35,702 bases of DNA from assembly GCA_013791885.1 (NCBI GenBank), contig VMSZ01000025.1, forward strand, positions 1 through 35,702, read 5' to 3'. The DNA is from Sulfurimonas sp. Lineage in GTDB: Bacteria > Campylobacterota > Campylobacteria > Campylobacterales > Sulfurimonadaceae. Numbering within the stretch: position 1 is the stretch's first letter; each line of letters begins with the position of its first letter. Position numbers and translations under genes: made by a program. The notes beneath the pieces are model-generated. The model was not told where the DNA came from. It saw only the letters and a program-made list of their open reading frames with translations, and ran no database searches. Shown piece after piece: positions 22,454 to 30,976 of the stretch.

Positions 22454-23282
22454 TTTCTTCTCCCAATTTTTTATTCTGAGCTAATTTTCTAATAGAAAAT
22501 CCTAAAGCATCATCATCGCAGACCTCAATACATCTGGCACAGTTTGTACACTCGCCGGATAATACAGGTAAACTTTGTTTTCCAACCATATGGAGTACTT
22601 GATGTTCAGGACAAACTACTTTACATTTCATACATAAAGTACAATTCTCTTCTGTATGATGTACTCTAATGAGACTGAAATTCCCAAGTAAAGAGTAAAA
22701 TCCACCAAGAGGACATACATGTCCACACCATCCATTTTTTAAAACAAACAGATCAAAAAGAAAAATTATAAGTATCGCAGCCCAACCAAAACCCAGGCCG
22801 AATATAATTCCTCTGTGTACCATAGCAATAGGCGAGATAAACTCAAACGCAGTTACTCCCATCATAAACGAGATTATGAGGCTTAAAGCTAAAACCCAAT
22901 ATCTCATTTTTCTAGAGACAGATTGTCTGCTTGGCAGAGTATCTACACCTATTTTTCTTCTTAAATAATTTGCTGCGTCTGTAATCATATTTACAGGACA
23001 AACCCAGCTACAAAAGATGCGTCCGCCTAGTACAAGATAAAACGCAGTAATAATCCCAGCTCCAATGAGCAAGTTCATTGCCAAAACTCCGCCTGCAAAC
23101 AGCATTTGCAATACTGCATAAGGATCACTCAGCGGAACCAAACCAAAAACAAGAGATGAACTCAGGTTCCCTTGAAGTATTTTCCATCCCCAAGCATTCG
23201 CTCCGAAATATAAAAATAACAAGCCAATCTGAGTCACTCTTCTTAAAACAAGGTATCTATAACTGTTCCATAGAGTTTTCAT
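22437..23282 (-). CDS. napH: NapH, membrane iron-sulphur quinol dehydrogenase subunit
   Basis: NapH with NapG oxidises membrane quinol and feeds electrons to NapB in bacteria lacking NapC. The 281-residue protein has four membrane segments (about 15-35, 60-85, 128-150, 160-182), two CxxxCP motifs (CSWVCP at 91-96, CGHVCP at 186-191) and two 4Fe-4S motifs near the C-terminus (CTLCMKCKVVCP at 214-225, CTNCARCIEVC at 245-255). Its ATG overlaps the napG stop (TAATG). Confidence 0.95.
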   Translation of the reverse strand: MKTLWNSYRYLVLRRVTQIGLLFLYFGANAWGWKILQGNLSSSLVFGLVPLSDPYAVLQMLFAGGVLAMNLLIGAGIITAFYLVLGGRIFCSWVCPVNMITDAANYLRRKIGVDTLPSRQSVSRKMRYWVLALSLIISFMMGVTAFEFISPIAMVHRGIIFGLGFGWAAILIIFLFDLFVLKNGWCGHVCPLGGFYSLLGNFSLIRVHHTEENCTLCMKCKVVCPEHQVLHMVGKQSLPVLSGECTNCARCIEVCDDDALGFSIRKLAQNKKLGEENENNN

Positions 23283-24070
23283 TAGTATAAATCCTCAGAA
23301 TCATTTAAAGAATCTACAGCGCTATCTTTACTTATTTCTGTCGTTGTTGTTTTGGAAGTTGCGTTTTCTAAACGTTTTTCATCTTCCTTATCCCAACCTT
23401 TAATGTAATAATCACCAGCACGACCAAGTGCAGTTTCTCTAGGAAGCACAAAAATAGATGCTTTTTCAGTTACACAAGCTCTCTCACAAAGTCCACATCC
23501 TGTACATACATCACTATCAACTATAGGTTTCATAAAAGCATGCTTGCCGGTACGCTCATTTTTTGAGTACTCAATTGTAATTGCAGTTCCCAAAAGTGGA
23601 CAAGCTCTGTAACATGCATCACATTGTATACCCCAAAACGCTATACAGTTTTTGGAATCTACAACGGCTACACCCATGTCTGCAATGTTTATGTCAAGTT
23701 TGCCGTCTGTCGTAACACTTGCCGCATCAAGAGCCCCCGTTGGACAAACGGGAACACAAGGAATATCTGTACACATATAACAAGGTACATCTCTTGGAAT
23801 AAAATAAGGTGTTCCAAGAGGTTTGTTATCACCCGGCTTTGCAAGCAATAGCGTATCAAACGGACAGGCTTCAACGCATAGGCCGCATTTGATACAGGTA
23901 GATAGAAAATCGTCCTCTTTAATTGCTCCGGGAGGACGAAGAAGCAGTGTTGATGCTGTTACTTCATCAACGTACGCACTCCAAACTAATCCACCCACAG
24001 CGGCTAGGCCTACGCCTCTTGCCATGTTTAAAATAAATTTTCTTCTATCACTTATTACTTGTTTTTTCAT
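23282..24070 (-). CDS. napG: NapG, periplasmic iron-sulphur quinol dehydrogenase subunit
   Basis: A 262-residue Tat-exported ferredoxin partner of NapH. The N-terminus carries a twin-arginine motif, DRRKFILN (residues 8-15), followed by a hydrophobic stretch. Four 4Fe-4S motifs follow: CIKCGLCVEACP (59-70), CYMCTDIPCVPVCP (97-110), CIAFWGIQCDACYRACP (142-158) and CTGCGLCERAC (189-199). A Ser/Thr/Asp-rich tail (about 235-262) is variable. It begins 5 bases after napA and is joined to napH. Confidence 0.95.
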   Translation of the reverse strand: MKKQVISDRRKFILNMARGVGLAAVGGLVWSAYVDEVTASTLLLRPPGAIKEDDFLSTCIKCGLCVEACPFDTLLLAKPGDNKPLGTPYFIPRDVPCYMCTDIPCVPVCPTGALDAASVTTDGKLDINIADMGVAVVDSKNCIAFWGIQCDACYRACPLLGTAITIEYSKNERTGKHAFMKPIVDSDVCTGCGLCERACVTEKASIFVLPRETALGRAGDYYIKGWDKEDEKRLENATSKTTTTEISKDSAVDSLNDSEDLY

Positions 24071-24075
24071 GTTGC

Positions 24076-26889
24076 TTACGCTTTATAAATTTTTACAGCA
24101 CATTTTTTAAAGTCTGTCTGTTTTGACTGTGGACAGGTTGCATCTAAACAAACTTTGTTAATGAATACTTTTTCATCAAACCAAGGTACGAAAACAAGTC
24201 CGCGTGATGGTCTGTTTCTTCCTCTTGTCTCAACTCTTGCTTTTACTTTACCACGGCGAGATTCAACCCAGCAAAGTTCCCCTTGTTTTACATCATAAGT
24301 TTTTGCATCTTCTGGGTGCATGTAACATAATGCTTCAGGCACAGCGCGATAAAGTTCAGGTACACGCATTGTCATAGTTCCAGAGTGCCAGTGTTCAAGC
24401 ACACGACCTGTACTTAACCATACCGGATATGCAGTATCTGGCATTTCTGGTGGATCCATGTACGGACGCGCAAATATTTTGGCTTTATTGGCAAGACCGG
24501 TTTTTTCTTCTTTTGTAACGCCTCTTAAGTCACCAAACGGAAGTGCTTTCGCAAGTGTTCCGTAGAATGCGTGTGAATTTCCGCTTTCTTTTGTAGCTTT
24601 TGCAGCATATGGATCGTACTGCGCATTAAATCTCCATTGTGTTTCTTTACCATCAACAACAGGCCATTTAAGTCCACGAACTTTGTGATAAACATCAAAC
24701 GGAGCTAAGTCATGACCATGACCGCGACCAAACGCAGCATACTCTTCAAAAAGGTATTTATGAATGAAGAAGCCATAGCCTTTAAATACTTTACCGTCAC
24801 TGCCTACGACATTTCTTTTATCTCCATATCCTTCAGTATTGTCATAGCCTTTTTGGATTGGATCATTTTGGTCAAGTTTGTAAGATTGTGCAATTTTGTT
24901 GGCAAATAAAATCTCATACATTGTAGTGTCTTCAGTGTATCCCATAGCTTTTGCTTTTGGAATCATATCTTCAAGCGCTTCTTTTCTTGGACCGCTTGGA
25001 GCATAAGAACCCCATACATCTTTAACTGTAAATCTTTTTGACAACTCAACCCATTGCCAAGTATCACTCATGGCATCACCTACAGGAAGAACTTGTTGTC
25101 TCCAGTGCTGCGTACGACGCTCTGCGTTTCCGTATGCGCCCCATTTTTCATAAATCATAGCCGATGGCAAGATAAGGTCTGAAACTTTTGCAGAGATACC
25201 AGGGTATCCGTCAGAAGTAACAATAAAGTTGTCCATCTCACGAGCAGCTTTAATCCAGTGTGTTGCACTTGCAGTATCTTGGTATGGATTACAAACATTT
25301 ACCCATGCAAATTTAATAAGACCGTCTTCAATATCTCTGTGGATTTTCATAATGTCTTGAACACCAACGGCGTTGATTGTTCCCTCAGGAACCATCCATT
25401 TATTCTCAACAATTTTTCTATGTGCCGGATTTGCAACCATCATGTCCGCAGGCAAGCGGTGTGTAAATGTTCCAACTTCTCTGGCTGTTCCACATGCCGA
25501 AGGCTGTCCTGTAAGAGAAAATGCTCCGTCACCCGGTTTTGCTTGTTTGTTTAGTAGAAAGTGAACATTGTACGCAAGCGTATTAACCCATGTACCACGT
25601 GTATGTTGGTTCATACCCATAGTCCAGAAACTTACAACTTTTCTATTTTTTTCTATATATAAATCCGCTAGCGTTTGAAGTTTTTTCTTAAACTCATTGA
25701 TATCTTCATCAGGGTTACCTTTTGAAATGCTTGCAACATAATCAAGTGTATATGGCTCCAAGAATTTTTTGTAATCATCAAAAGAAATTTCCCAGTGTGC
25801 AAGGCCTGCATTTTTATTTACCATCATATCGCCTTCTTTATAGCCATATGGCGCTAAAGCAGGTGCTTCTGTAGCAGAAACCGTTTTTTGCATCTCTTTA
25901 GAGATAATTTCCATCTCTTTGTCAGTATATTTGCCTTCTTTTACGGACTTTTCGTCACTTCTTCTCATACCATAGCCCATATTTACAGGACTTGCTGCAA
26001 AAACGATATGTTTTTTTACGAAATCCCAATCAATAGATTCCGGATTATTGTAAACAATTTCACGAGCGATATAGTTCCAAAGTGCAAGGTCAGTATTTGG
26101 TGTGAAAATAATTTCTATATCTGCCAAGTCTGAAGTTCTGTGTCTATATGTTTGAATAGAGATAACTTTTACACGCTCAGGATCTGAGAGTTTTCTGTCA
26201 GTTACGCGTGACCAAAGAATAGGGTGCATCTCAGCCATATTTGAACCCCAGGCAACAACCGTGTCTGTAAGTTCAATATCGTCGTAACAGCCAGACGGCT
26301 CATCAATACCGAATGTTTGGTAAAAACCGACAACAGCAGAAGCCATACAGTGACGTGCATTTGGATCAAAGGCGTTAGAACGGAAACCGCCTTTCATTAG
26401 TTTTTGAGCCGCATAGCCTTCCATAACGGTATATTGCCCAGAGGCAAAAACACCGACAGCTTCAGGACCGCCGGATTTTAGTGCTTTTTTGATGTTGAGT
26501 TCCATTTCATCAAAAGCTCTTTTCCAGCTTACAGGTGCAAATTTTCCATTTTTATCAAAGTTTCCTTTGGCATCAACTCTAAGTAAAGGTTGCGTTAATC
26601 TGTCTGCACCGTACATAATTTTTGCATTAAAATAACCCTTGATACAGTTTAAACCTCTATTTACAGGTGCTGCCGGGTCGCCTTTAACTGCTACAATTTT
26701 CCCATCTTTTGTAGCCATCATAATTCCACAGCCGGTACCGCAAAAACGGCAAGCTGCCTTGTCCCATCTCCAATTCGCCTCAGCTTCGTTTGCGGCTGCT
26801 TGCACATTGCTCGGTACTGCCATACCCATCGCTGCTGCTGCAGATGCTGCTGCTGAGCTTTTAAGAAATTCTCTTCTTGAAAGTGACAT
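24076..26889 (-). CDS. napA: NapA, periplasmic nitrate reductase catalytic subunit
   Basis: NapA reduces nitrate to nitrite in the periplasm using Mo-bis-MGD and one 4Fe-4S cluster. The 937-residue length matches Campylobacterota NapA. A Tat signal (SRREFLK at 4-10) is followed by cluster cysteines C47, C50, C54 and C82 ([16 protein letters not shown]) and the molybdenum-ligand C181 in NARHCMAS. The C-terminal molybdopterin-dinucleotide-binding region includes [18 protein letters not shown] strong GAGGAG ribosome-binding site precedes the ATG. It is the first gene of the operon napA-G-H-B-F-L-PAS-D-unknown, driven by an FNR-like promoter; there is no napC. Confidence 0.98.
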   Translation of the reverse strand: MSLSRREFLKSSAAASAAAAMGMAVPSNVQAAANEAEANWRWDKAACRFCGTGCGIMMATKDGKIVAVKGDPAAPVNRGLNCIKGYFNAKIMYGADRLTQPLLRVDAKGNFDKNGKFAPVSWKRAFDEMELNIKKALKSGGPEAVGVFASGQYTVMEGYAAQKLMKGGFRSNAFDPNARHCMASAVVGFYQTFGIDEPSGCYDDIELTDTVVAWGSNMAEMHPILWSRVTDRKLSDPERVKVISIQTYRHRTSDLADIEIIFTPNTDLALWNYIAREIVYNNPESIDWDFVKKHIVFAASPVNMGYGMRRSDEKSVKEGKYTDKEMEIISKEMQKTVSATEAPALAPYGYKEGDMMVNKNAGLAHWEISFDDYKKFLEPYTLDYVASISKGNPDEDINEFKKKLQTLADLYIEKNRKVVSFWTMGMNQHTRGTWVNTLAYNVHFLLNKQAKPGDGAFSLTGQPSACGTAREVGTFTHRLPADMMVANPAHRKIVENKWMVPEGTINAVGVQDIMKIHRDIEDGLIKFAWVNVCNPYQDTASATHWIKAAREMDNFIVTSDGYPGISAKVSDLILPSAMIYEKWGAYGNAERRTQHWRQQVLPVGDAMSDTWQWVELSKRFTVKDVWGSYAPSGPRKEALEDMIPKAKAMGYTEDTTMYEILFANKIAQSYKLDQNDPIQKGYDNTEGYGDKRNVVGSDGKVFKGYGFFIHKYLFEEYAAFGRGHGHDLAPFDVYHKVRGLKWPVVDGKETQWRFNAQYDPYAAKATKESGNSHAFYGTLAKALPFGDLRGVTKEEKTGLANKAKIFARPYMDPPEMPDTAYPVWLSTGRVLEHWHSGTMTMRVPELYRAVPEALCYMHPEDAKTYDVKQGELCWVESRRGKVKARVETRGRNRPSRGLVFVPWFDEKVFINKVCLDATCPQSKQTDFKKCAVKIYKA

Positions 26890-27003
26890 GTTATCTCCTC
26901 TATGATCATTTTTTTAAAATTTAGCAACTACTAAAATTACTATTTTCAACGCCGCCTAAATTCTATTACGGCTAAATGGTATCACTTTGGGGGATTAAAA
27001 TCT

Positions 27004-27017
27004 TTGACTTAGGTCAA
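27004..27017 (-). promoter_or_regulatory. Crp/Fnr-type operator TTGACTTAGGTCAA upstream of napA
   Basis: A perfect TTGAC-N4-GTCAA palindrome 115 bases before napA. On the minus strand the -10 candidate TACCAT (26981-26976) is centred 32 bases away, giving the class II position. It leaves a nap leader of about 80 bases with no obvious structure. Confidence 0.75.
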
Positions 27018-27068
27018 GTGCTTAATAAATTATATTAAGAAATTTTTTATATTGAGAGGCAAAACTGC

Positions 27069-27091
27069 CCAGTAGCGTTAAATGCTACTGG
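27069..27091 (-). terminator. Stem-loop at the end of the PilJ-like sensor gene
   Basis: CCAGTAGC and GCTACTGG form a perfect 8-bp stem around a 7-base loop; the stop codon of the sensor gene (27080-27078) lies in the loop. A short TTTT follows on the minus strand after GGGCAG, so it is a plausible but weak terminator separating this operon from napA. Confidence 0.55.
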
Positions 27092-28085
27092 TTTGACAGG
27101 ATTTTGTAAGTTTTTCAAGTTCTTCTTTTAAATTTTGTAATTTTTTAGTTGACTTAATGAGACCTTCTGCGGATGCAATAGCAATATCTTCACTATTATT
27201 GAGATATTTGGAACTTAATGATTTATCTTTAAGTTCATCTAATATAGTGTCAAATTCGTCTGTAATTTCTTCAAGTTTTAAAGCTGCGTTTTGAGATTGA
27301 AGCAGGGCTTCATTCGAGTAGTCCATAGCAGAATTTATTTTCTTAATAAAACAGTTGATAGTATCGCTGACTTCTAAAATTTCGCTCTCTGCGTTTATAT
27401 TCAGAGGTTGAATTTTCTCTGTGGATTCTTCATTTATGAGCCTTTTTGAATATTCCATAAATTCGTCAACATGGGATTCTATCAAACGCAGCTGCACGAG
27501 GGCATAGATGAAAATTAAAAGCAGAGCAAATGCACTTATATATTGAAATGTTTTGATGTATTCGGTTTTACTTTCACTATAGAGTGTATACATTGTCACA
27601 AGTTTATCGACATTGTCAAGGAGTATTGTGTTGTTTTTATAGATAGAAGTTACAATATGATTAAGTTGGACTTCTTTATCGGCATCATTTGCATTAAGAT
27701 GGAGTTTAAAATTTTGAATGTCTTCATGAAAATCATTCCAAAGTAGACTGACTTGTTTAAGTTGTTCTGCAATTTTTGGCGTTGGAGCTGATGCTATCCC
27801 TCTGTCTTGTTCCCCATGCTTAAGAGTATTTAAACCGCTAATAAATTCATCTACTGCTGCGTTTAACTCATAAAAATCTTTGTTGGAACTGTAATGGATG
27901 TAAAAGATATTTTTAGAAATTTTTTGCGTGAGCATTCTTTGCTTCCCTGCTATGTTTATAAGCAAAGCATCTTTGGCGTTTTGTTGATTGAGATAAATTG
28001 TTGTAACAATAACGCTGAGCATAAGTACAACAAGAAGAGCACCCAAGATTTTTATTTTAGAACTTATAGTATTGAATTTAAACAT
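27078..28085 (-). CDS. PilJ/NarX-like membrane sensor without an output domain
   Basis: A 335-residue membrane protein: TM1 about residues 12-32, a periplasmic domain starting with INIAGKQRMLTQKISKN (about 43-58), TM2 about 180-202, then a cytoplasmic helical region with strong coiled-coil character to the end. The AGKQRMLTQ box is the hallmark of PilJ-type periplasmic domains, relatives of the NarX/NarQ nitrate-sensing domain, where the corresponding arginine contacts nitrate. No histidine-kinase, MCP signalling, GGDEF or phosphatase domain is present. It is the last gene of an operon with a Crp/Fnr regulator and directly precedes napA. A nitrate or nitrite sensor acting through protein contact is a reasonable guess. 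Confidence 0.78.
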   Translation of the reverse strand: MFKFNTISSKIKILGALLVVLMLSVIVTTIYLNQQNAKDALLINIAGKQRMLTQKISKNIFYIHYSSNKDFYELNAAVDEFISGLNTLKHGEQDRGIASAPTPKIAEQLKQVSLLWNDFHEDIQNFKLHLNANDADKEVQLNHIVTSIYKNNTILLDNVDKLVTMYTLYSESKTEYIKTFQYISAFALLLIFIYALVQLRLIESHVDEFMEYSKRLINEESTEKIQPLNINAESEILEVSDTINCFIKKINSAMDYSNEALLQSQNAALKLEEITDEFDTILDELKDKSLSSKYLNNSEDIAIASAEGLIKSTKKLQNLKEELEKLTKSCQTSSI

Positions 28086-28086
28086 T

Positions 28087-28749
28087 TTATTCTCCTTTAT
28101 AAATAGCTTGTAAAGCCGGTTTGTCTAAGATAACGACATTGCCATTTTCAATATCTATTATGTCGCTTCTTTTTAATCTTTTTAAAACGCGTGAAAGCGT
28201 TTCAGGTTGAATATGAAGCATAAATGAAACTTCTTGGCGTTTGAGTTGATTGAAAATACTCAAGTCATCATTCAGCATGAACGCGACTTTTGCAGTAGCA
28301 TCAAAAACAAGTTCTCGATTTACTACACAGTGAAGTTGGTGGTTTTTTAAAAGAATTTCATTGATGAATTCATTGTTGAGAATATTTTTGGATAAAAAAA
28401 GATTTTTAAATTCTGTAAAATTGATTTCCAATATAATACTGTCTTCAAGAAATTCTGCGTTTGAGACGCAATATATAGATTCTGATTCGAGTGTTGTGAG
28501 TTCGGATATAAGGGAATTTGCATATATATGATAAAGAAATATCTCATTTGAAAATTTGTCAATTTTATAAATTTTCAAAATTCCCGAAGCTAGGAAGAAG
28601 AGCTTGTTGCTTGTGTCGTTTTCATAATAAAGTATAGAGTTCTTTGGATAGCTGGAAATATTTGATATTTCAGCAAGCGTCAAAAGCTGTTCTTTAGTCA
28701 AAGATTTAAAAAAGCTCAATTCTGCAATGTAGTCCAGTTTACTTTTCAT
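28087..28749 (-). CDS. Crp/Fnr-family transcriptional regulator upstream of nap
   Basis: A 220-residue regulator: N-terminal sensory beta-roll (about 10-125, PKNSILYYENDTSNKLFFL), dimer helix and C-terminal helix-turn-helix with HIQPETLSRVLKRLKRSDII. The recognition helix has the E-x-x-S-R of FNR, fitting TTGA half-sites. The FNR cysteine set is missing, so direct oxygen sensing by an iron-sulphur cluster is unlikely. It lies 1 base before the PilJ-like sensor gene and 1 base after the small upstream gene, so the three form an operon next to napA. It is a strong candidate for control of nap and of the other TTGAY-N4-GTCAA promoters. Confidence 0.9.
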   Translation of the reverse strand: MKSKLDYIAELSFFKSLTKEQLLTLAEISNISSYPKNSILYYENDTSNKLFFLASGILKIYKIDKFSNEIFLYHIYANSLISELTTLESESIYCVSNAEFLEDSIILEINFTEFKNLFLSKNILNNEFINEILLKNHQLHCVVNRELVFDATAKVAFMLNDDLSIFNQLKRQEVSFMLHIQPETLSRVLKRLKRSDIIDIENGNVVILDKPALQAIYKGE

Positions 28750-28750
28750 A

Positions 28751-29068
28751 TTATTTTTTTAAAAAATCTCGTAACTCGATATATTCTTCTTCAATTGTTT
28801 TCATGTTCTGTAACATTTTAATCTCATCTATTCCTGTATTGTCTTTTAAAAATTCTTCTCTCCATTGTATATTTTTAGAAAGTTCTTCGAGCCCTGTCGT
28901 CACATATTCCAGCATCTTGTCAATCTGGCCTCCGCTAATTATTCCGTCACCGTCTGCCTTATAAAAAAGCAAAGCAAACTCTCCCATATCCTGAGAGAAT
29001 CTAAAGTCATCAGCAATATTTTTTACAATCTGTTTTATACGTTTATTTTTAAATTCTCTTTTTGCCAT
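28751..29068 (-). CDS. Small protein of unknown function with an EF-hand-like loop
   Basis: I do not recognise this mostly helical, charged 105-residue protein. I favour the ATG at 29068 (MAKREFKNKR) because an extended -10 (TGCTAAAAT, minus strand 29109-29101) would start transcription at about 29094; the frame is open to an ATG at 29134 without a ribosome-binding site. The segment KADGDGIISGGQ resembles an EF-hand calcium loop, but position 1 is K and position 12 is Q, so calcium binding is doubtful. It is the first gene of the operon with the Crp/Fnr regulator and PilJ-like sensor. Confidence 0.65.
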   Translation of the reverse strand: MAKREFKNKRIKQIVKNIADDFRFSQDMGEFALLFYKADGDGIISGGQIDKMLEYVTTGLEELSKNIQWREEFLKDNTGIDEIKMLQNMKTIEEEYIELRDFLKK

Positions 29069-29128
29069 TGCAATTTGCCTATTTTTGAATTTGTCCTTGT
29101 ATTTTAGCATAATATATGTTCTAAAGTT

Positions 29129-29143
29129 TGGCATGAGATATGC
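29129..29143 (+). promoter_or_regulatory. Candidate sigma-54 promoter for the diguanylate cyclase gene
   Basis: TGGCATGAGATATGC matches the sigma-54 pattern TGGCACG-N4-TTGC at all but two positions, with exact GG to GC spacing (10 bases between). Transcription would start near 29154, leaving a 17-base leader with an AGGGAG ribosome-binding site. Confidence 0.45.
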
Positions 29144-29170
29144 TTAATATTTTAGATCATAGGGAGCAAT

Positions 29171-30427
29171 ATGCAGTTTTTAGAAGCTTTAAGGCTTAGA
29201 AGTAAGCTATTTTTTCTTTTTCTTCTCATAAGTTTTGGACTTGTTGTCGTAGGCGTGATGGGTGCATTCAATATAGAAGCGATGAAAAAAAATATCGATT
29301 CTGTCTATTTTGGCTCACTTGTTCCCGTAACAGAGTTAAATGAAATTTTGCAAACCTATCATAACGGACTAGCCAACAGTATCTACGCCTCAAGGGAATC
29401 TCAAATGAGCCCTTCAGAACTCTCTTCAAAAATTCAAAATTCTATTTTTAAAATTAATAACTTATGGGACAGCTATGAACATCATTTTAAAAGAGACGAT
29501 GAGCAGCAATATGTAGAATATACAGGACACGAAATAGAAGTAGTAAATGATTATTTTCGAAGGCTCTCAACTGCGGCCATGAATGGCTCTGACATGAGCA
29601 GAGTTTCACTTAATACGCTTGAACACAAGATAACGCATGTGCACAACGTAATACAAAAACTTATAAGTTATGAAGTGAAAATTGCCCAATATGAAAGAAG
29701 AAAATTTTTGGATACATATAACATGAGTATGGCACAATTGGGATTTATATTGTTCTCAATCCTGATTGGAGTGATGCTTATCTCTTATTATGTGTTTAGA
29801 AGTATTCAAAAAGATCAAAGCCGACTTGAAATCACAACTTCAAGACTCAAAAAAGCAAATAAAAAACTTGAAAACGCGTCTTATACTGATTCTCTTACCT
29901 CGCTTAACAATAGGAGATACTTTAATATAGTGTATGACCGAGAACTCAAACGTGCTAAGCGCGAAAAAAGTTATATAACATTTATGATGTTAGACATAGA
30001 CTTTTTTAAACAATACAATGATACTTATGGACATATAGAAGGTGATTTTGCCTTAAAAAGTGTAGCCAAAGTTTTGACGGATACGCTCAAACGTCCTACA
30101 GATTTTGTGTTTAGGCTTGGAGGAGAAGAGTTTGGTGTTTTACTGACACACACTGATGAATCCAGCAGTGCAAAGCTTGCACGTGATATATGCACTGCAG
30201 TAAAAGCAAGAGAAATAAAGCATGAAAATTCAAAAGTTTGTGAGTATGTGACTATTTCAATAGGAGTTGTCTGCTGTATAGCTGACGAGGCATTAAATGA
30301 GGAAATTTTAATCTCTCGTTCAGATGAAATGCTTTATGAGGCAAAGAAAAACGGAAGAGACGGTTATGTTATAACTTCAAATATTAGTGAATGCCAAACG
30401 CAGGCCACAGAAGAGGCAACAGCTTAA
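29171..30427 (+). CDS. Membrane-bound diguanylate cyclase
   Basis: This enzyme makes c-di-GMP from two GTP. The 418-residue protein has TM1 (about residues 12-32), a periplasmic helical sensor of the four-helix-bundle MCP type (about 35-185), TM2 (about 188-212), a coiled-coil linker and a GGDEF domain from about 240. The active-site motif is GGEEF (317-321), competent for synthesis, and the product-inhibition I-site RPTD (308-311) stands five residues before it. A possible sigma-54 promoter precedes it. Its stop overlaps the stop of the convergent SUI1-like gene by three bases. Signal sensed is unknown. Confidence 0.93.
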   Translation: MQFLEALRLRSKLFFLFLLISFGLVVVGVMGAFNIEAMKKNIDSVYFGSLVPVTELNEILQTYHNGLANSIYASRESQMSPSELSSKIQNSIFKINNLWDSYEHHFKRDDEQQYVEYTGHEIEVVNDYFRRLSTAAMNGSDMSRVSLNTLEHKITHVHNVIQKLISYEVKIAQYERRKFLDTYNMSMAQLGFILFSILIGVMLISYYVFRSIQKDQSRLEITTSRLKKANKKLENASYTDSLTSLNNRRYFNIVYDRELKRAKREKSYITFMMLDIDFFKQYNDTYGHIEGDFALKSVAKVLTDTLKRPTDFVFRLGGEEFGVLLTHTDESSSAKLARDICTAVKAREIKHENSKVCEYVTISIGVVCCIADEALNEEILISRSDEMLYEAKKNGRDGYVITSNISECQTQATEEATA

Positions 30428-30768
30428 TGCCCATGTTTAAATCTAAAACCTTCTTGGAGTAAAAGTTCTTTTAACTTGACTTGCAACTCTCCTTGGAACT
30501 CCATCCAAGACTCTTTGTAGCTTCCCCCGCATCCCAACTTTTTCTTAATGAGTTTAAGAAGAGTCTCCGCATCATCTTTAGAGATTTGAAAAGGACCGGC
30601 AAGAGTGACTGTTTTTCCACGGCGTTTCTCTTTTTTAAAGAAAAGAAAATGTTTTGATGGTTCACAAATTTCATTCGAAATTTCACTTTTTCTAGAACTT
30701 TGTACCTCCGCCCAGCCATCTTCTATTTCGGCACCGATGAAAAGGTCTAGTTTTTTCCCTCTACTCAT
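30424..30768 (-). CDS. SUI1/eIF1-like translation factor (YciH family)
   Basis: A 114-residue protein whose C-terminal half is the SUI1 fold: LAGPFQISKDDAETLLKLIKKKLGCGGSYKES (quoted in part), with the conserved GCGG loop and WMEFQGE strand. Bacterial members are thought to bind the small ribosomal subunit and affect start selection; the exact role is unclear. It overlaps the DUF1653 gene by 8 bases at its start and is convergent with the diguanylate cyclase gene. Confidence 0.85.
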   Translation of the reverse strand: MSRGKKLDLFIGAEIEDGWAEVQSSRKSEISNEICEPSKHFLFFKKEKRRGKTVTLAGPFQISKDDAETLLKLIKKKLGCGGSYKESWMEFQGELQVKLKELLLQEGFRFKHGH

Positions 30769-30976
30769 TGCTTTGACCTATATATTTAAACCGGGGCACT
30801 TCTTTGGAATCAATAGTAATTGTTTCAAAGAACATCGCATAAGGTCTTACCCATAGACCTTCATCACCATAAAGAGCACGGTAAAGTACCATCAACTCTT
30901 CAGTTTCGCTATGTCTAACAGTATCTATAACTTCATAGCGATTGCTTTTGTAATGCTCATAGATACCGGTTTTCAT
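30761..30976 (-). CDS. DUF1653 family protein
   Basis: A 71-residue single-domain protein: GIYEHYKSNRYEVIDTVRHSET, then LMVLYRALYGDEGLWVRP and FKYIG, the DUF1653 signature (compact beta fold, possibly nucleotide or small-ligand binding). Function unknown. It begins immediately after the DUF5718 gene stop and overlaps the SUI1-like gene, so all three are co-transcribed. Confidence 0.88.
   Translation of the reverse strand: MKTGIYEHYKSNRYEVIDTVRHSETEELMVLYRALYGDEGLWVRPYAMFFETITIDSKEVPRFKYIGQSNE

Noticed and set aside
28751-29068. Calling the small protein a calcium-binding EF-hand protein
   Set aside because: The loop KADGDGIISGGQ lacks the acidic residues at positions 1 and 12 needed for a standard calcium site.
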